A stretch of 7,368 nucleotides of DNA, taken from positions 1-7,368 of the forward strand of contig CAMAXB010000156.1 of the NCBI GenBank assembly GCA_945862035.1, written 5' to 3'. The stretch is from Opitutus sp. GAS368 (GTDB lineage Bacteria; Verrucomicrobiota; Verrucomicrobiia; Opitutales; Opitutaceae). Shown one piece after another: positions 1-6,161 of the stretch. A program made the position numbers and the translations under genes. A model generated the notes under the pieces. The model saw nothing but the letters and a program-made list of their open reading frames with translations. It was not told the DNA's origin and made no database searches. The first letter of the stretch is position 1. The number at the start of each line of letters is the position of its first letter.

Positions 1-1
1 A

Positions 2-733
2 GACACCCCCGGCAACTACGTCGGAGATCCAAACACCCTGCGTTTCGCTGTGACCGACACCGACCGTGCAGCGTTTGCCGCAGCCAACGCCCTTCTGCCA
101 GCAGCCAATCAACTGGCTACCTTGGGCGTGTATGCCGGCGTCATCAGCCAGCAGGTCAACCGCACAGGTAAGAACTTCACAAATGGGATCGATTACAACG
201 TGAGCTACAGCCTGCCGAACACGCCACTCGGTCAGTTCCGGTTCTCGACCGAATGGTCCCAGTTCCTGAACAAATTCACGAAGAGAACCCCGACTGCCCC
301 GAAGAATGATGACATCATTTCGATGGACACGAACGAATGGAAGTCCAACACCACGGTCTCGTGGCGTAAGGACAACTGGTCAGGCTCGATCAGCGCTGTC
401 TGGACCAGCGACATCCGGACCGGAGCAACTACCTCCGCCGCCTTATACAACTCGCTTGGCAAGCCTGAGTACATCCGGCAGGTCTTCAACAATGGGACGA
501 CGACTTACTACGAGGAAGGCTATGACGCCCTCCAGGTGAACGTCGGTCTCTCCTACCGCTTCCAGAACGACGCCAACAAGTGGGTCGCTGGCACGACGGT
601 TCGTCTGGGCATCAACAATATCCTCGACGAAGAGCCCTCCGAAGCCGCCACCGCCTCCGGCTACAACCCGACCACGGGTGGCAGCCTCTGGGTTGGTCGC
701 GCTTACTCGCTCACCTTCACCCGCCAGTTCTAA
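2..733 (+). CDS. TonB-dependent outer-membrane receptor, C-terminal part (5' end outside window)
   Basis: The reading frame is open from the window edge to TAA at 731-733, giving 243 residues. The GTG at position 50 lies inside this frame and is not a real start. The sequence has the pattern of the last strands of a TonB-dependent receptor barrel: alternating aromatic and polar strands such as NGIDYNVSYSLP, WKSNTTVSWRKDNWSGSISA and LQVNVGLSYRF. Near the end is the family's typical LGINNILDEEP segment, followed by a short loop and a final strand, WVGRAYSLTFTRQF, ending in Phe as outer-membrane barrels do. Such proteins use the TonB-ExbBD proton-motive machinery to import siderophores, cobalamin or carbohydrate ligands. 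The plug domain and the rest of the barrel are upstream, so the substrate cannot be assigned. The gene ends cleanly before a strong terminator. Confidence 0.88.
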   Translation, partial: DTPGNYVGDPNTLRFAVTDTDRAAFAAANALLPAANQLATLGVYAGVISQQVNRTGKNFTNGIDYNVSYSLPNTPLGQFRFSTEWSQFLNKFTKRTPTAPKNDDIISMDTNEWKSNTTVSWRKDNWSGSISAVWTSDIRTGATTSAALYNSLGKPEYIRQVFNNGTTTYYEEGYDALQVNVGLSYRFQNDANKWVAGTTVRLGINNILDEEPSEAATASGYNPTTGGSLWVGRAYSLTFTRQF

Positions 734-768
734 TCGAACTGCGGGGCGAGGTTAGCCTCTGCTCTCAA

Positions 769-798
769 GCCCCGGGCCTCACGGCCCGGGGCTTTTTT
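769..798 (+). terminator. Rho-independent terminator of the TonB receptor gene
   Basis: A perfect 10-bp GC stem (GCCCCGGGCC at 769-778 with GGCCCGGGGC at 783-792), tetraloop TCAC, then six T at 793-798. Two A at 767-768 can pair with the first T residues. It starts 35 bp after the receptor stop codon and is oriented to end that transcript. It is the only unambiguous intrinsic terminator in the window. Confidence 0.95.
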
Positions 799-826
799 GT
801 GCCCGCTTGCCCGCGTCGCGGTTTGT

Positions 827-979
827 GTCGCTGGCCTCGCCGAGGCCGGTCCGACGGTGGCGCGCGTTGCCCCCAACGCGCGGGTTTGAACGTAGCGGCG
901 ACGGCACTCGATCCAGCGTCTTGGGGGCAAGACGCTCCACCTCGAGCCACTCAGAACCGGGGTCAGCGACCCCAGCTAC
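827..979. repeat. Composite hairpin repeat, copy 1 (A, B, spacer, inverted B, inverted A)
   Basis: Non-coding mosaic of four hairpins in a symmetric order. A forward: GTCG (variant of GTAG) at 827-830, stem GGCCTC/GAGGCC at 833-838 and 842-847. B forward: GGTGG at 856-860, stem CGCGCGTT 861-868, loop GCCCCC, stem AACGCGCG 875-882. After a spacer of about 32 bp comes B inverted: stem AGCGTCTT 915-922, loop 923-928, stem AAGACGCT 929-936, then CCACC 937-941. A inverted: stem GGGGTC 959-964, loop AGC, GACCCC 968-973, then CTAC 976-979 (GTAG on the minus strand). This copy lacks the C module found in copies 2 and 3. It lies between the converging receptor and sufS genes. I interpret it as a REP/BIME-type element; the family name is inference. 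Confidence 0.85.
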
Positions 980-1029
980 AACGAACCCGGACCTGCCCGA
1001 TTGTTGATCGTCGATCGCGGGCTGTCCTT

Positions 1030-1247
1030 GTAGCAGGCCTCGCTGAGGCCGGTCCGAAGGGCGTGCCTAGATTTCGCGAAGCGATAATCTCGGACACGTA
1101 CCGGCCGCCCAGCGGCGCGGAACGGTGGCGCGCGTTGCCCCCAACGCGCGGGTTTGATCGCAGCGGCGGCGGCACTCGATCCAGCGTCTTGGGGGCAAGA
1201 CGCTCCACCTCGCACCACTCGGAACCGGGGTCGGCCACCCCGGCTAC
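1030..1247. repeat. Composite hairpin repeat, copy 2 (A, C module, B, spacer, inverted B, inverted A)
   Basis: Same plan as copy 1. A forward has GTAG at 1030-1033 and stem GGCCTC/GAGGCC at 1036-1041 and 1045-1050. B forward has GGTGG at 1124-1128 and stem arms 1129-1136 and 1143-1150. B inverted has arms 1183-1190 and 1197-1204, then CCACC 1205-1209. A inverted has stem CCGGGGT/ACCCCGG at 1225-1231 and 1237-1243, then CTAC 1244-1247. The segment from 1123 to about 1271 repeats 855 to about 1003 at a constant offset of 268 bp, with about 14 differences by hand count and no indel. The C module (about 1058-1122) sits between A and B and contains a hairpin, stem AGATTTCGC with loop GAA and a one-base bulge on the 3' side (1069-1090). 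With copy 1, this accounts for most of the gene-free stretch 734-1313. Confidence 0.85.
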
Positions 1248-1285
1248 CGCGAACGCGAACCTGCCCGTTTGGACGCGAGAAATTC

Positions 1286-1308
1286 TTTCGGCCACAGCGG
1301 CCGCGAAA
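1286..1308 (-). terminator. Possible weak 3' hairpin after sufS
   Basis: An imperfect hairpin begins 5 bp after the sufS stop codon on the minus strand: arms TTTC and GGCC pairing with GGCC and GAAA, a two-base bulge, and loop GCTGT. It is followed by a T-containing but not T-rich stretch. It may help end or stabilise the sufU-sufS transcript. The missing U tract makes it a weak intrinsic terminator candidate. Confidence 0.3.
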
Positions 1309-1313
1309 CGAAA

Positions 1314-2549
1314 CTAACCCGCAAAGAATTTCTGGATCTTCAGCAGCGACGCCGCCAGCACGTCGATTTCCTCGCGCGTGTTGTAGAGATAGAAGCTCGC
1401 CCGGGCCGTGCTCGGCAGGCCGAGTTTGCGCATCAGGGGTTGGTTGCAGTGATGTCCACCCCGCAACGCGATGCCGTCCTGATCCGCAAAGGTCACCACG
1501 TCGTGCGCGTGGGCATCGCCCAGCGCGAAGCTCACAATGCCCGCGCGCGGCTGGCCCGCCGTCGGGCCAAGGATCCGCATACCCGGGATCTCCGCCAAAC
1601 GCTGCCGCGCATACGCCGCCAGTTCATGGTCATGCGCCGCGATGCTCTCACGCCCAACCGCATCAATGTAATCCATGGCAGCAGCCAAGCCCACCGCACC
1701 CGCCACATGGGGCGTGCCGGCCTCGAAGCGCTCCGGCGACGGCTTCCAGCGGGCGCCCTGGTAATCAACGCTGACCACCATGCCACCCCCCGTCTCGTCC
1801 GGCGCCATCGCGTCGAGCAGCGCGCGCCGTCCGTAGAGCACACCGATGCCGGTTGGCCCGCACATCTTGTGACCCGAGAACGCGAGAAAGTCGCACCCGA
1901 GGGCCTGCACATCCAGGGGCTCGTGGCCGATCGACTGTGCCGCGTCGATCACGGTCAGCGCACCGACTGCACGGGCCCGACGGCAGAGCTCAGCCGCCGG
2001 ATTGATCGTGCCGAGCGTATTGGAAATATGGGTGAAGGCGAAGACCTTGACCTGCGGCGTGAGCAAGGTGTCCAGCGCGGCCAGATCGAGCCCGCCCTCG
2101 CCGTCGGCGCCCAGCACGGGCACGTAGCACAGCGTTGCCCCCGTGGCCTTGGCCACCTGCTGCCACGGCACGAGATTCGAATGATGCTCCATCTCGGTCG
2201 TGAGGACGACATCGCCGGGCTTTAGCTGCGCCCCAAGACCGCGGGCCACGATGTTCACCGCCTCAGTGGTGCCCCGGACAAAGACAATCTCCGCCTGATC
2301 CTGCGCATGAATGAACGCAGCGACCCGCGCCCGCGCCGCCTCAAAGCTGTCCGTCGACCGCATGGACAAGGCATGCAGCCCGCGATGGACATTGCTGTTG
2401 TCGCGCTCGTAGTAGCGGACCAGCGCATCGATCACCGCGCGCGGCTTGTGCGAGGTGGCTCCGTTGTCGAGGTAGACCAGCGGCTTGCCATTGACCGTCT
2501 GGTGCAGCGCCGGGAAATGGGGGCGGAGATCGGGAAAGACGGAGCTCAT
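1314..2549 (-). CDS. sufS: SufS-type cysteine desulfurase (PLP-dependent)
   Basis: 411 residues, the usual length for group II cysteine desulfurases. The family's reaction takes sulfur from L-cysteine as an enzyme-bound persulfide and releases alanine, feeding cytosolic Fe-S cluster assembly. Visible motifs: YLDNGATSHKP at 26-36; EHHSNLVPW at 121-129, with His123 placed to stack on PLP; DAAQS at 202-206, where Asp202 and Gln205 contact the cofactor; FSGHK at 224-228, with Lys228 forming the Schiff base; RGGHHCNQP at 363-371, with Cys368 the persulfide-carrying cysteine; and RASFYLYNT with Arg383 for the substrate carboxylate. The Asn after the catalytic Cys replaces the more common Ala. The ATG at 2549 lies 4 bp after the sufU stop, with no clear Shine-Dalgarno of its own, so translational coupling to sufU is likely. 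Pairing with SufU makes SufS more likely than CsdA. sufBCD are not in the window. Confidence 0.95.
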   Translation of the reverse strand: MSSVFPDLRPHFPALHQTVNGKPLVYLDNGATSHKPRAVIDALVRYYERDNSNVHRGLHALSMRSTDSFEAARARVAAFIHAQDQAEIVFVRGTTEAVNIVARGLGAQLKPGDVVLTTEMEHHSNLVPWQQVAKATGATLCYVPVLGADGEGGLDLAALDTLLTPQVKVFAFTHISNTLGTINPAAELCRRARAVGALTVIDAAQSIGHEPLDVQALGCDFLAFSGHKMCGPTGIGVLYGRRALLDAMAPDETGGGMVVSVDYQGARWKPSPERFEAGTPHVAGAVGLAAAMDYIDAVGRESIAAHDHELAAYARQRLAEIPGMRILGPTAGQPRAGIVSFALGDAHAHDVVTFADQDGIALRGGHHCNQPLMRKLGLPSTARASFYLYNTREEIDVLAASLLKIQKFFAG

Positions 2550-2553
2550 CGGT

Positions 2554-2991
2554 TCAGGATTGCAGGGGCTGGTCGGGCTGCTTCAGGGCGTCGATCGCGG
2601 CATGCCAGGAAAGCGTGGCGCACTTGATCCGGGCAGGAAACGCATGCACACCGGCAAAGGCTGCCACTTCGGAGAAATCCTCGGGCTGGCGCCCGGTTGT
2701 CACGATATCCTTGAACTCGGCAAAGCGTGCGGTCGCCTCGTCCGCCGTGCGGCCCTTGACTTGGGTAGTCATGAAGGAGGCGCTCGCCTGGGAAATGGCG
2801 CAACCGGACCCGTCAAAGCTGATCTCGGCGATCCGATCGCCCTCCATCCGCAGATAGACGGTGCAATTGTCGCCACAGGTCGGGTTGTCCCCGCTGGCCA
2901 CCCGCGTCGCGGTGGGCAGCCGTCCCCGGTTTCGCGGGCGCTTGTTGTGGTCAAGAATGACCGCCTGATAGAGATCGGTGAGATCGGACAT
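2554..2991 (-). CDS. sufU: SufU-type zinc-dependent sulfurtransferase
   Basis: 145 residues, an IscU-fold protein of the SufU type. In characterised systems SufU takes the persulfide from the SufS catalytic cysteine, using a bound zinc ion for ligand exchange, and passes sulfur to the SufBCD scaffold. The N-terminus DLYQAVILDHNKRPRNRG is typical of the family. The likely zinc ligands are all present: Cys39 and Asp41 in NPTCGD, Cys64 in GSGCAIS, and Cys124 in RIKCATLSW. A further Cys43 follows the first motif. Start chosen at ATG 2991 because the conserved N-terminus begins there and nothing homologous lies upstream. It is first in a two-gene operon with sufS, separated by only 4 bp. The upstream leader contains an inverted repeat that could mask the start region. 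Confidence 0.93.
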   Translation of the reverse strand: MSDLTDLYQAVILDHNKRPRNRGRLPTATRVASGDNPTCGDNCTVYLRMEGDRIAEISFDGSGCAISQASASFMTTQVKGRTADEATARFAEFKDIVTTGRQPEDFSEVAAFAGVHAFPARIKCATLSWHAAIDALKQPDQPLQS

Positions 2992-3034
2992 GGATGAAGG
3001 GCAACCATGACAAAGCCCGGTTGCCGGATGAAGG
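2992..3034 (-). promoter_or_regulatory. sufU leader inverted repeat with flanking direct repeats
   Basis: Immediately upstream of the sufU ATG, GGCAACC (3000-3006) can pair with GGTTGCC (3019-3025) across a 12-base loop. The pair is flanked by a 9-bp direct repeat, GGATGAAGG, at 2992-3000 and 3026-3034 (plus-strand reading). The hairpin and inner repeat occupy the place where a ribosome binding site should be, and no clear Shine-Dalgarno is seen. It could be a translational control hairpin or a protein-binding operator. It does not match any riboswitch I recognise. Confidence 0.35.
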
Positions 3035-3086
3035 CAAATCTCGGAGCCCTTTGGCCGGCGACCGCTCAGCTCACTTCCAACCTCAG

Positions 3087-3211
3087 GGGGTTAGGCCGCT
3101 CATTGTTACATTGGCGATCATTTGCGTATGCCTGAGACACGGTTGAACCTGACCCGCTGGAGACGACGCCATCGCAACGAGGCCAAATGTAACCATGAGC
3201 GGCCTGACCCC
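3087..3211. mobile_element. MITE-like non-coding element with about 30-bp imperfect terminal inverted repeats
   Basis: The left arm (3087-3115) and right arm (3182-3211) are imperfect inverted repeats. Both read GGGGTyAGGCCGCTCAT, then one variable base, then GTTACATT and GGC; the right arm has one extra T near its inner end. The similarity continues weakly outward (TCCAA on both sides) and inward (TTGCG). The interior of about 66 bp has no credible ORF and contains AACCTGACCC, echoing the arm ends. The element lies between the end of the LysM gene (stop at 3236) and the sufU leader. Size, long inverted repeats and lack of coding capacity fit a miniature inverted-repeat transposable element or a Y1-transposase-linked palindromic unit. 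No convincing target-site duplication is visible. Confidence 0.6.
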
Positions 3212-3235
3212 TTGGAGCGACTCACCCTCTCCCGG

Positions 3236-4099
3236 CTAAGGGATGCGCAGCTCCATCCCGATTTTCAGGGAGGTCGAGCCGTTGGGTAGCACCGCCCGGT
3301 TGGCCGCCACAATCTCGGCGATCCGGGCATTGGTCGGCGTGCCGTAATACCGGCGGGCAATGCTGTAGAGCGACTCGCCCTGGGCGACCACGTGGCGGCG
3401 GCCTACGGCAGCCGGAGTCTGAGCGGGGGCGGCCGTTGGCTGGGCCGGGGCCGGGGTCGGGACGATAGCCTGGACGGGCGCCTGGCTGATTTGAGGGGCA
3501 TCTGTGCTCTCGGCGGGACCGCGGGTGACCATTTGGGGCGTCGAAGTCGGTCCGAAGGCCAAGGGAGGTCCCGACGTGCCGGGATCGTCCAGCGAGATCG
3601 CCGAAACGGGTCGACCCGCACCGATGGCGGCCAGATCGGCGCGCAGCTGGGTGTTCTCGCGCTGCAGGCGTTCCACGACCTCCAGCAGATCGTTGCGCAG
3701 CACCTGATTTTCCAGCGGCTGCGCCGGCAGGGTCCGGGCGAAATCCCGCGTCGCCGCATGGATGAGCTGACGCACCAGTTCCGCCTGCGGCGCGTTCGGC
3801 TTGAGCTCGCGGTACTTGCGATAGTGGTAAATCGCCTGGATGGGATCCTTGATCTGCTCCTGGTAGAGGCGCCCCACCTCGAGGTGCGACTCCGGGGCGT
3901 CCCCGGAGCGTTTATCGATCACCTTCAGGAAGGCGGCCATGGCTTCCTGATTTCGATTCTGCCTCAGCAGATTCTTGCCCCGCGTGTAGTCCGCATCGTC
4001 AATCTCGGCGATCAGCCTCGGACCGGCCGCACGCTCGCAGCCCGTCCCCAGCATGAGCAGGGCGGCCAGCAAAAGGAGGAGCGTTGAGCGGGACCACAT
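3236..4099 (-). CDS. TPR-like / coiled-coil / LysM putative lipoprotein
   Basis: 287 residues from the ATG at 4099. The frame opens at a TTG at 4135, but the ATG gives a proper signal peptide (WSRS, then a Leu/Ala-rich core) ending in LGTGC, with Cys21 as the probable lipidated residue; Gly at -3 makes the lipobox slightly atypical. Residues about 35-124 are helical and TPR-like (ADYTRGKNLLRQNRNQEAMA, YHYRKYRELKPNAPQAEL). Residues 129-159 form a short coiled coil (VERLQRENTQLRADL). Residues 160-234 are a Pro/Ala/Thr-rich linker. Residues 236-287 are a LysM domain (HVVAQGESLYSIARRYYG, then IVAANRAV and LKIGMELRIP), which binds peptidoglycan or chitin glycans. The likely role is an envelope-anchored wall-binding scaffold; no catalytic domain is visible. 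It is divergent from the fumarase gene, and its 3' end lies 24 bp from the MITE-like element. Confidence 0.85.
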   Translation of the reverse strand: MWSRSTLLLLLAALLMLGTGCERAAGPRLIAEIDDADYTRGKNLLRQNRNQEAMAAFLKVIDKRSGDAPESHLEVGRLYQEQIKDPIQAIYHYRKYRELKPNAPQAELVRQLIHAATRDFARTLPAQPLENQVLRNDLLEVVERLQRENTQLRADLAAIGAGRPVSAISLDDPGTSGPPLAFGPTSTPQMVTRGPAESTDAPQISQAPVQAIVPTPAPAQPTAAPAQTPAAVGRRHVVAQGESLYSIARRYYGTPTNARIAEIVAANRAVLPNGSTSLKIGMELRIP

Positions 4100-4342
4100 G
4101 GCGACGGAATTGAAATTGAACGGGATCTTACCCAAACTAAGTTTCGCACGCCGCCGTGCGACTCAATTCATAAATGGCCCTTGTCCCGAATCCCGCCCTC
4201 GCCACTGCGCGTCGTCGTGCCTTCGCATGAACCCGGTCAGGGATTGAAGTCACCTAACACTCCGCTCAATTCGGTCTAATTTCTTCCCGGCCGCGTCTTT
4301 TTCGTCGTCCGCCCGGGCCGATCTGTGGCAGCATTTACCTCC
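4100..4342. promoter_or_regulatory. Divergent intergenic region between the LysM gene and fumarase
   Basis: 243 bp that must hold both divergent promoters and 5' leaders. It is less GC-rich than the flanking genes in places, for example around 4162-4175 and 4255-4285. A small hairpin with stem CGCACG/CGTGCG and loop CCGC lies at 4145-4160. I could not find a -35/-10 pair with good sequence and spacing on either strand, nor a strong Shine-Dalgarno before either ATG. No A- or B-type repeat is present. Confidence 0.4.
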
Positions 4343-5989
4343 ATGCCGCCCCCTTCCTTTGTCTATCAGGATCCTTTTCCGTTGGGTAAGGACGAAACCG
4401 ACTACCGCCTGCTCTCCGCGGAAGGGGTCACCACCGCGACCTTTGAGGGCCAGGAGATCCTCAAGGTCGCCCCGGAGGCACTCACCTTTCTCGCCACGCA
4501 CGCGATGCGCGATTGCTCCTTCCTCCTCCGCCCCAAGCATCTCGCGCAGGTGGCCGCGATCCTGCAGGACCCCGAGGCCTCCGAGAACGACCGCTACGTC
4601 GCGCTGACCCTGCTGAAGAATGCGGAGATCGCCGCCGAGGGCATCCTGCCCTTCTGCCAGGACACCGGTACCGCCACGATCATGGGCAAGAAGGGCCAGC
4701 AGGTCTGGACCGGGGCCGATGACGCCGAGGCGCTCTCGCGCGGGGTGTACGACTGCTACACAAAGGAGAATCTTCGCTACTCCCAGACCGCTCCGCTCGA
4801 CCTCTGGAAGGAAGTGAACACCGGCACCAACCTGCCGGCCCAGATCGATCTCTACGCGACGCAGGGAGCCCGCTACGAATTTCTCTTCGTCGCCAAGGGC
4901 GGCGGATCGGCCAACAAGACCTTCCTGTTTCAGGAAACCAAGGCCCTGCTGAACCCCAAGAGCCTCGAGGCCTTCATCATCGACAAGATGAAGTACCTCG
5001 GCACCGCCGCCTGCCCACCCTACCACCTCGTCTTCGTCATCGGCGGCACCAGCGCCGAGGCCTGCCTCAAGACCGTCAAGCTGGCGTCGACCAAGTACCT
5101 CGACACCCTGCCCACCTCGGGCAACAACCTCGGCCGCGCATTCCGCGATGTGGAGATGGAAAAAAAGGTGTTATCGCTCGCGCAGCAGACCGGCATCGGC
5201 GCCCAGTTCGGCGGCAAATATTTCGCCCTCGATGTCCGCATTGTCCGACTGCCGCGCCACGGCGCCTCCTGCCCCGTTGGCCTCGGCGTCTCGTGCAGCG
5301 CCGACCGCAACATCAAGGGACGCATCGACCGTGACGGCATCTGGCTGGAGAAGCTCGAGACCGATCCGGGCCGCTTCATTCCAGCCGCGGACCGCGTGCT
5401 CAAGACCGAGAAGGTCGTACGCCTCGACCTCAACCAACCGATGAGCGATATCCTCGCGGAACTCGGCCGCCACCCGGTCACCACCCGCGTGCTCCTGAAC
5501 GGACCGCTGATCGTCGCCCGCGACATCGCCCACGCGAAGCTCAAGGAGCGCGTCGACGCCGGCCAGGGGCTGCCCGACTACTTCAAGAATCACCCGGTCT
5601 ACTACGCCGGACCCGCCAAGACACCCGAGGGCTATGCCTCGGGGAGCTTCGGGCCAACCACCGCCGGGCGGATGGACAGCTACGTGGATCAGTTTCAATC
5701 CCTCGGCGGCTCAATGGTGATGCTAGCCAAGGGCAACCGGAGCCAGGCGGTGACCAAGGCCTGCAAGCAGCACGGCGGCTTTTACCTCGGCAGCATCGGT
5801 GGCCCCGCCGCCATCCTCGCCAAGGAGAACATCCGCAAAGTCGAGGTGCTCGAGTACCCCGAACTGGGGATGGAGGCCGTGTGGAGGATCGAGGTGCAGG
5901 ATTTCCCCGCCTTCATCCTCGTCGATGACAAGGGCAATGACTTCTTCGTCAACGGCTGCGGCGCCTGCCTCCCGACGGCCAAGACCTGA
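4343..5989 (+). CDS. fumA: Class I fumarate hydratase, FumA/FumB type, [4Fe-4S]
   Basis: 548 residues, the same length as E. coli FumA. The enzyme interconverts fumarate and L-malate in the TCA cycle using a [4Fe-4S] cluster. Three cysteines fall at the positions expected for the cluster: Cys105 in LPFCQDTGT, Cys224 in GTAACPPYH, and Cys318 in GVSCSADRN. The N-terminal alpha-type domain holds GGGSANKTFLFQ; the C-terminal beta-type domain holds LNGPLIVARDIAHAKLKE, YYAGPAKTP and GNRSQAV, KHGGF-like QHGGFYLGSIGGPAA, and YPELGMEA. The two halves are fused in one chain, unlike two-subunit class I fumarases. The C-terminus has a CxxC (Cys539, Cys542); I recall a similar pair at the end of E. coli FumA. 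Start: ATG 4343 rather than the in-frame GTG at 4325, because it gives the family length and N-terminus. Being oxygen-sensitive in known homologues, it depends on Fe-S assembly such as the nearby sufU-sufS. Confidence 0.95.
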   Translation: MPPPSFVYQDPFPLGKDETDYRLLSAEGVTTATFEGQEILKVAPEALTFLATHAMRDCSFLLRPKHLAQVAAILQDPEASENDRYVALTLLKNAEIAAEGILPFCQDTGTATIMGKKGQQVWTGADDAEALSRGVYDCYTKENLRYSQTAPLDLWKEVNTGTNLPAQIDLYATQGARYEFLFVAKGGGSANKTFLFQETKALLNPKSLEAFIIDKMKYLGTAACPPYHLVFVIGGTSAEACLKTVKLASTKYLDTLPTSGNNLGRAFRDVEMEKKVLSLAQQTGIGAQFGGKYFALDVRIVRLPRHGASCPVGLGVSCSADRNIKGRIDRDGIWLEKLETDPGRFIPAADRVLKTEKVVRLDLNQPMSDILAELGRHPVTTRVLLNGPLIVARDIAHAKLKERVDAGQGLPDYFKNHPVYYAGPAKTPEGYASGSFGPTTAGRMDSYVDQFQSLGGSMVMLAKGNRSQAVTKACKQHGGFYLGSIGGPAAILAKENIRKVEVLEYPELGMEAVWRIEVQDFPAFILVDDKGNDFFVNGCGACLPTAKT

Positions 5990-6002
5990 AGAGATTCAGG
6001 GT

Positions 6003-6025
6003 GTAGCCGGGGTCGCTGACCCCGG
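6003..6025 (+). repeat. Solitary GTAG-headed REP-like hairpin (A type) after fumarase
   Basis: GTAG at 6003-6006 is followed by a perfect 8-bp stem (CCGGGGTC, loop GCT, GACCCCGG). It starts 14 bp after the fumarase stop. It is the cleanest A hairpin in the window and the only one not inside a composite. There is no U tract, so it is not an intrinsic terminator, though a hairpin here could stabilise the fumarase mRNA 3' end. The rest of 5990-6161, between the convergent fumarase and ompW genes, holds only a short palindrome (CGGAAA/TTTCCG around one A, 6038-6050) and no gene. Confidence 0.8.
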
Positions 6026-6161
6026 TCCGGGCTGGATCGGAAAATTTCCGCCGCCTCGACCATAGATAGCGCAAATAGTCACGGAGACGGACCGCATCTG
6101 GCGCGGCGCCGTCGGAATCTGTGCTTATAAACGCGATCTGCGGTGAGGATGCCGTTCTTCA

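Noticed and set aside
827..1247. CRISPR-like array
   Set aside because: There are only two adjacent repeat units, about 150 bp each, with hairpin substructure and a related unit kilobases away. There are no short regular spacers and no cas genes.
1030..1247. Possible structured RNA gene or tRNA in the repeat region
   Set aside because: The hairpins do not form a cloverleaf, there is no tRNA T-loop or acceptor pairing, and the symmetric inverted order fits a DNA repeat better. A transcript is not excluded.
580..1317. Plus-strand open frame of 245 codons spanning the receptor end and the repeats
   Set aside because: It starts out of frame inside the receptor gene, crosses its terminator, and then translates the hairpin repeats into low-complexity Arg/Pro/Ala sequence.
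1269..2225. Long plus-strand open frame of 318 codons
   Set aside because: It lies antisense within sufS, whose PLP and catalytic cysteine motifs are intact. The plus-strand translation is Arg/His-rich with no recognisable domain.
4100..4135. TTG start for the LysM protein at 4135
   Set aside because: The 12 extra residues precede a canonical signal peptide that starts at ATG 4099; secretion signals normally begin at the N-terminus.
4325..4342. GTG start for the fumarase at 4325
   Set aside because: ATG 4343 gives 548 residues, matching the FumA length, and puts the three Fe-S cysteines at the expected positions. The six extra residues add nothing conserved.
4250..5026. Minus-strand open frame of 258 codons
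   Set aside because: It is the antisense shadow of the fumarase N-terminal half; GC-rich codon use opens the opposite frame. No family features.
5990..6161. Intrinsic terminator between fumarase and ompW
   Set aside because: The GTAG hairpin and the CGGAAA/TTTCCG palindrome lack a following T tract on either strand, so neither qualifies as a Rho-independent terminator.
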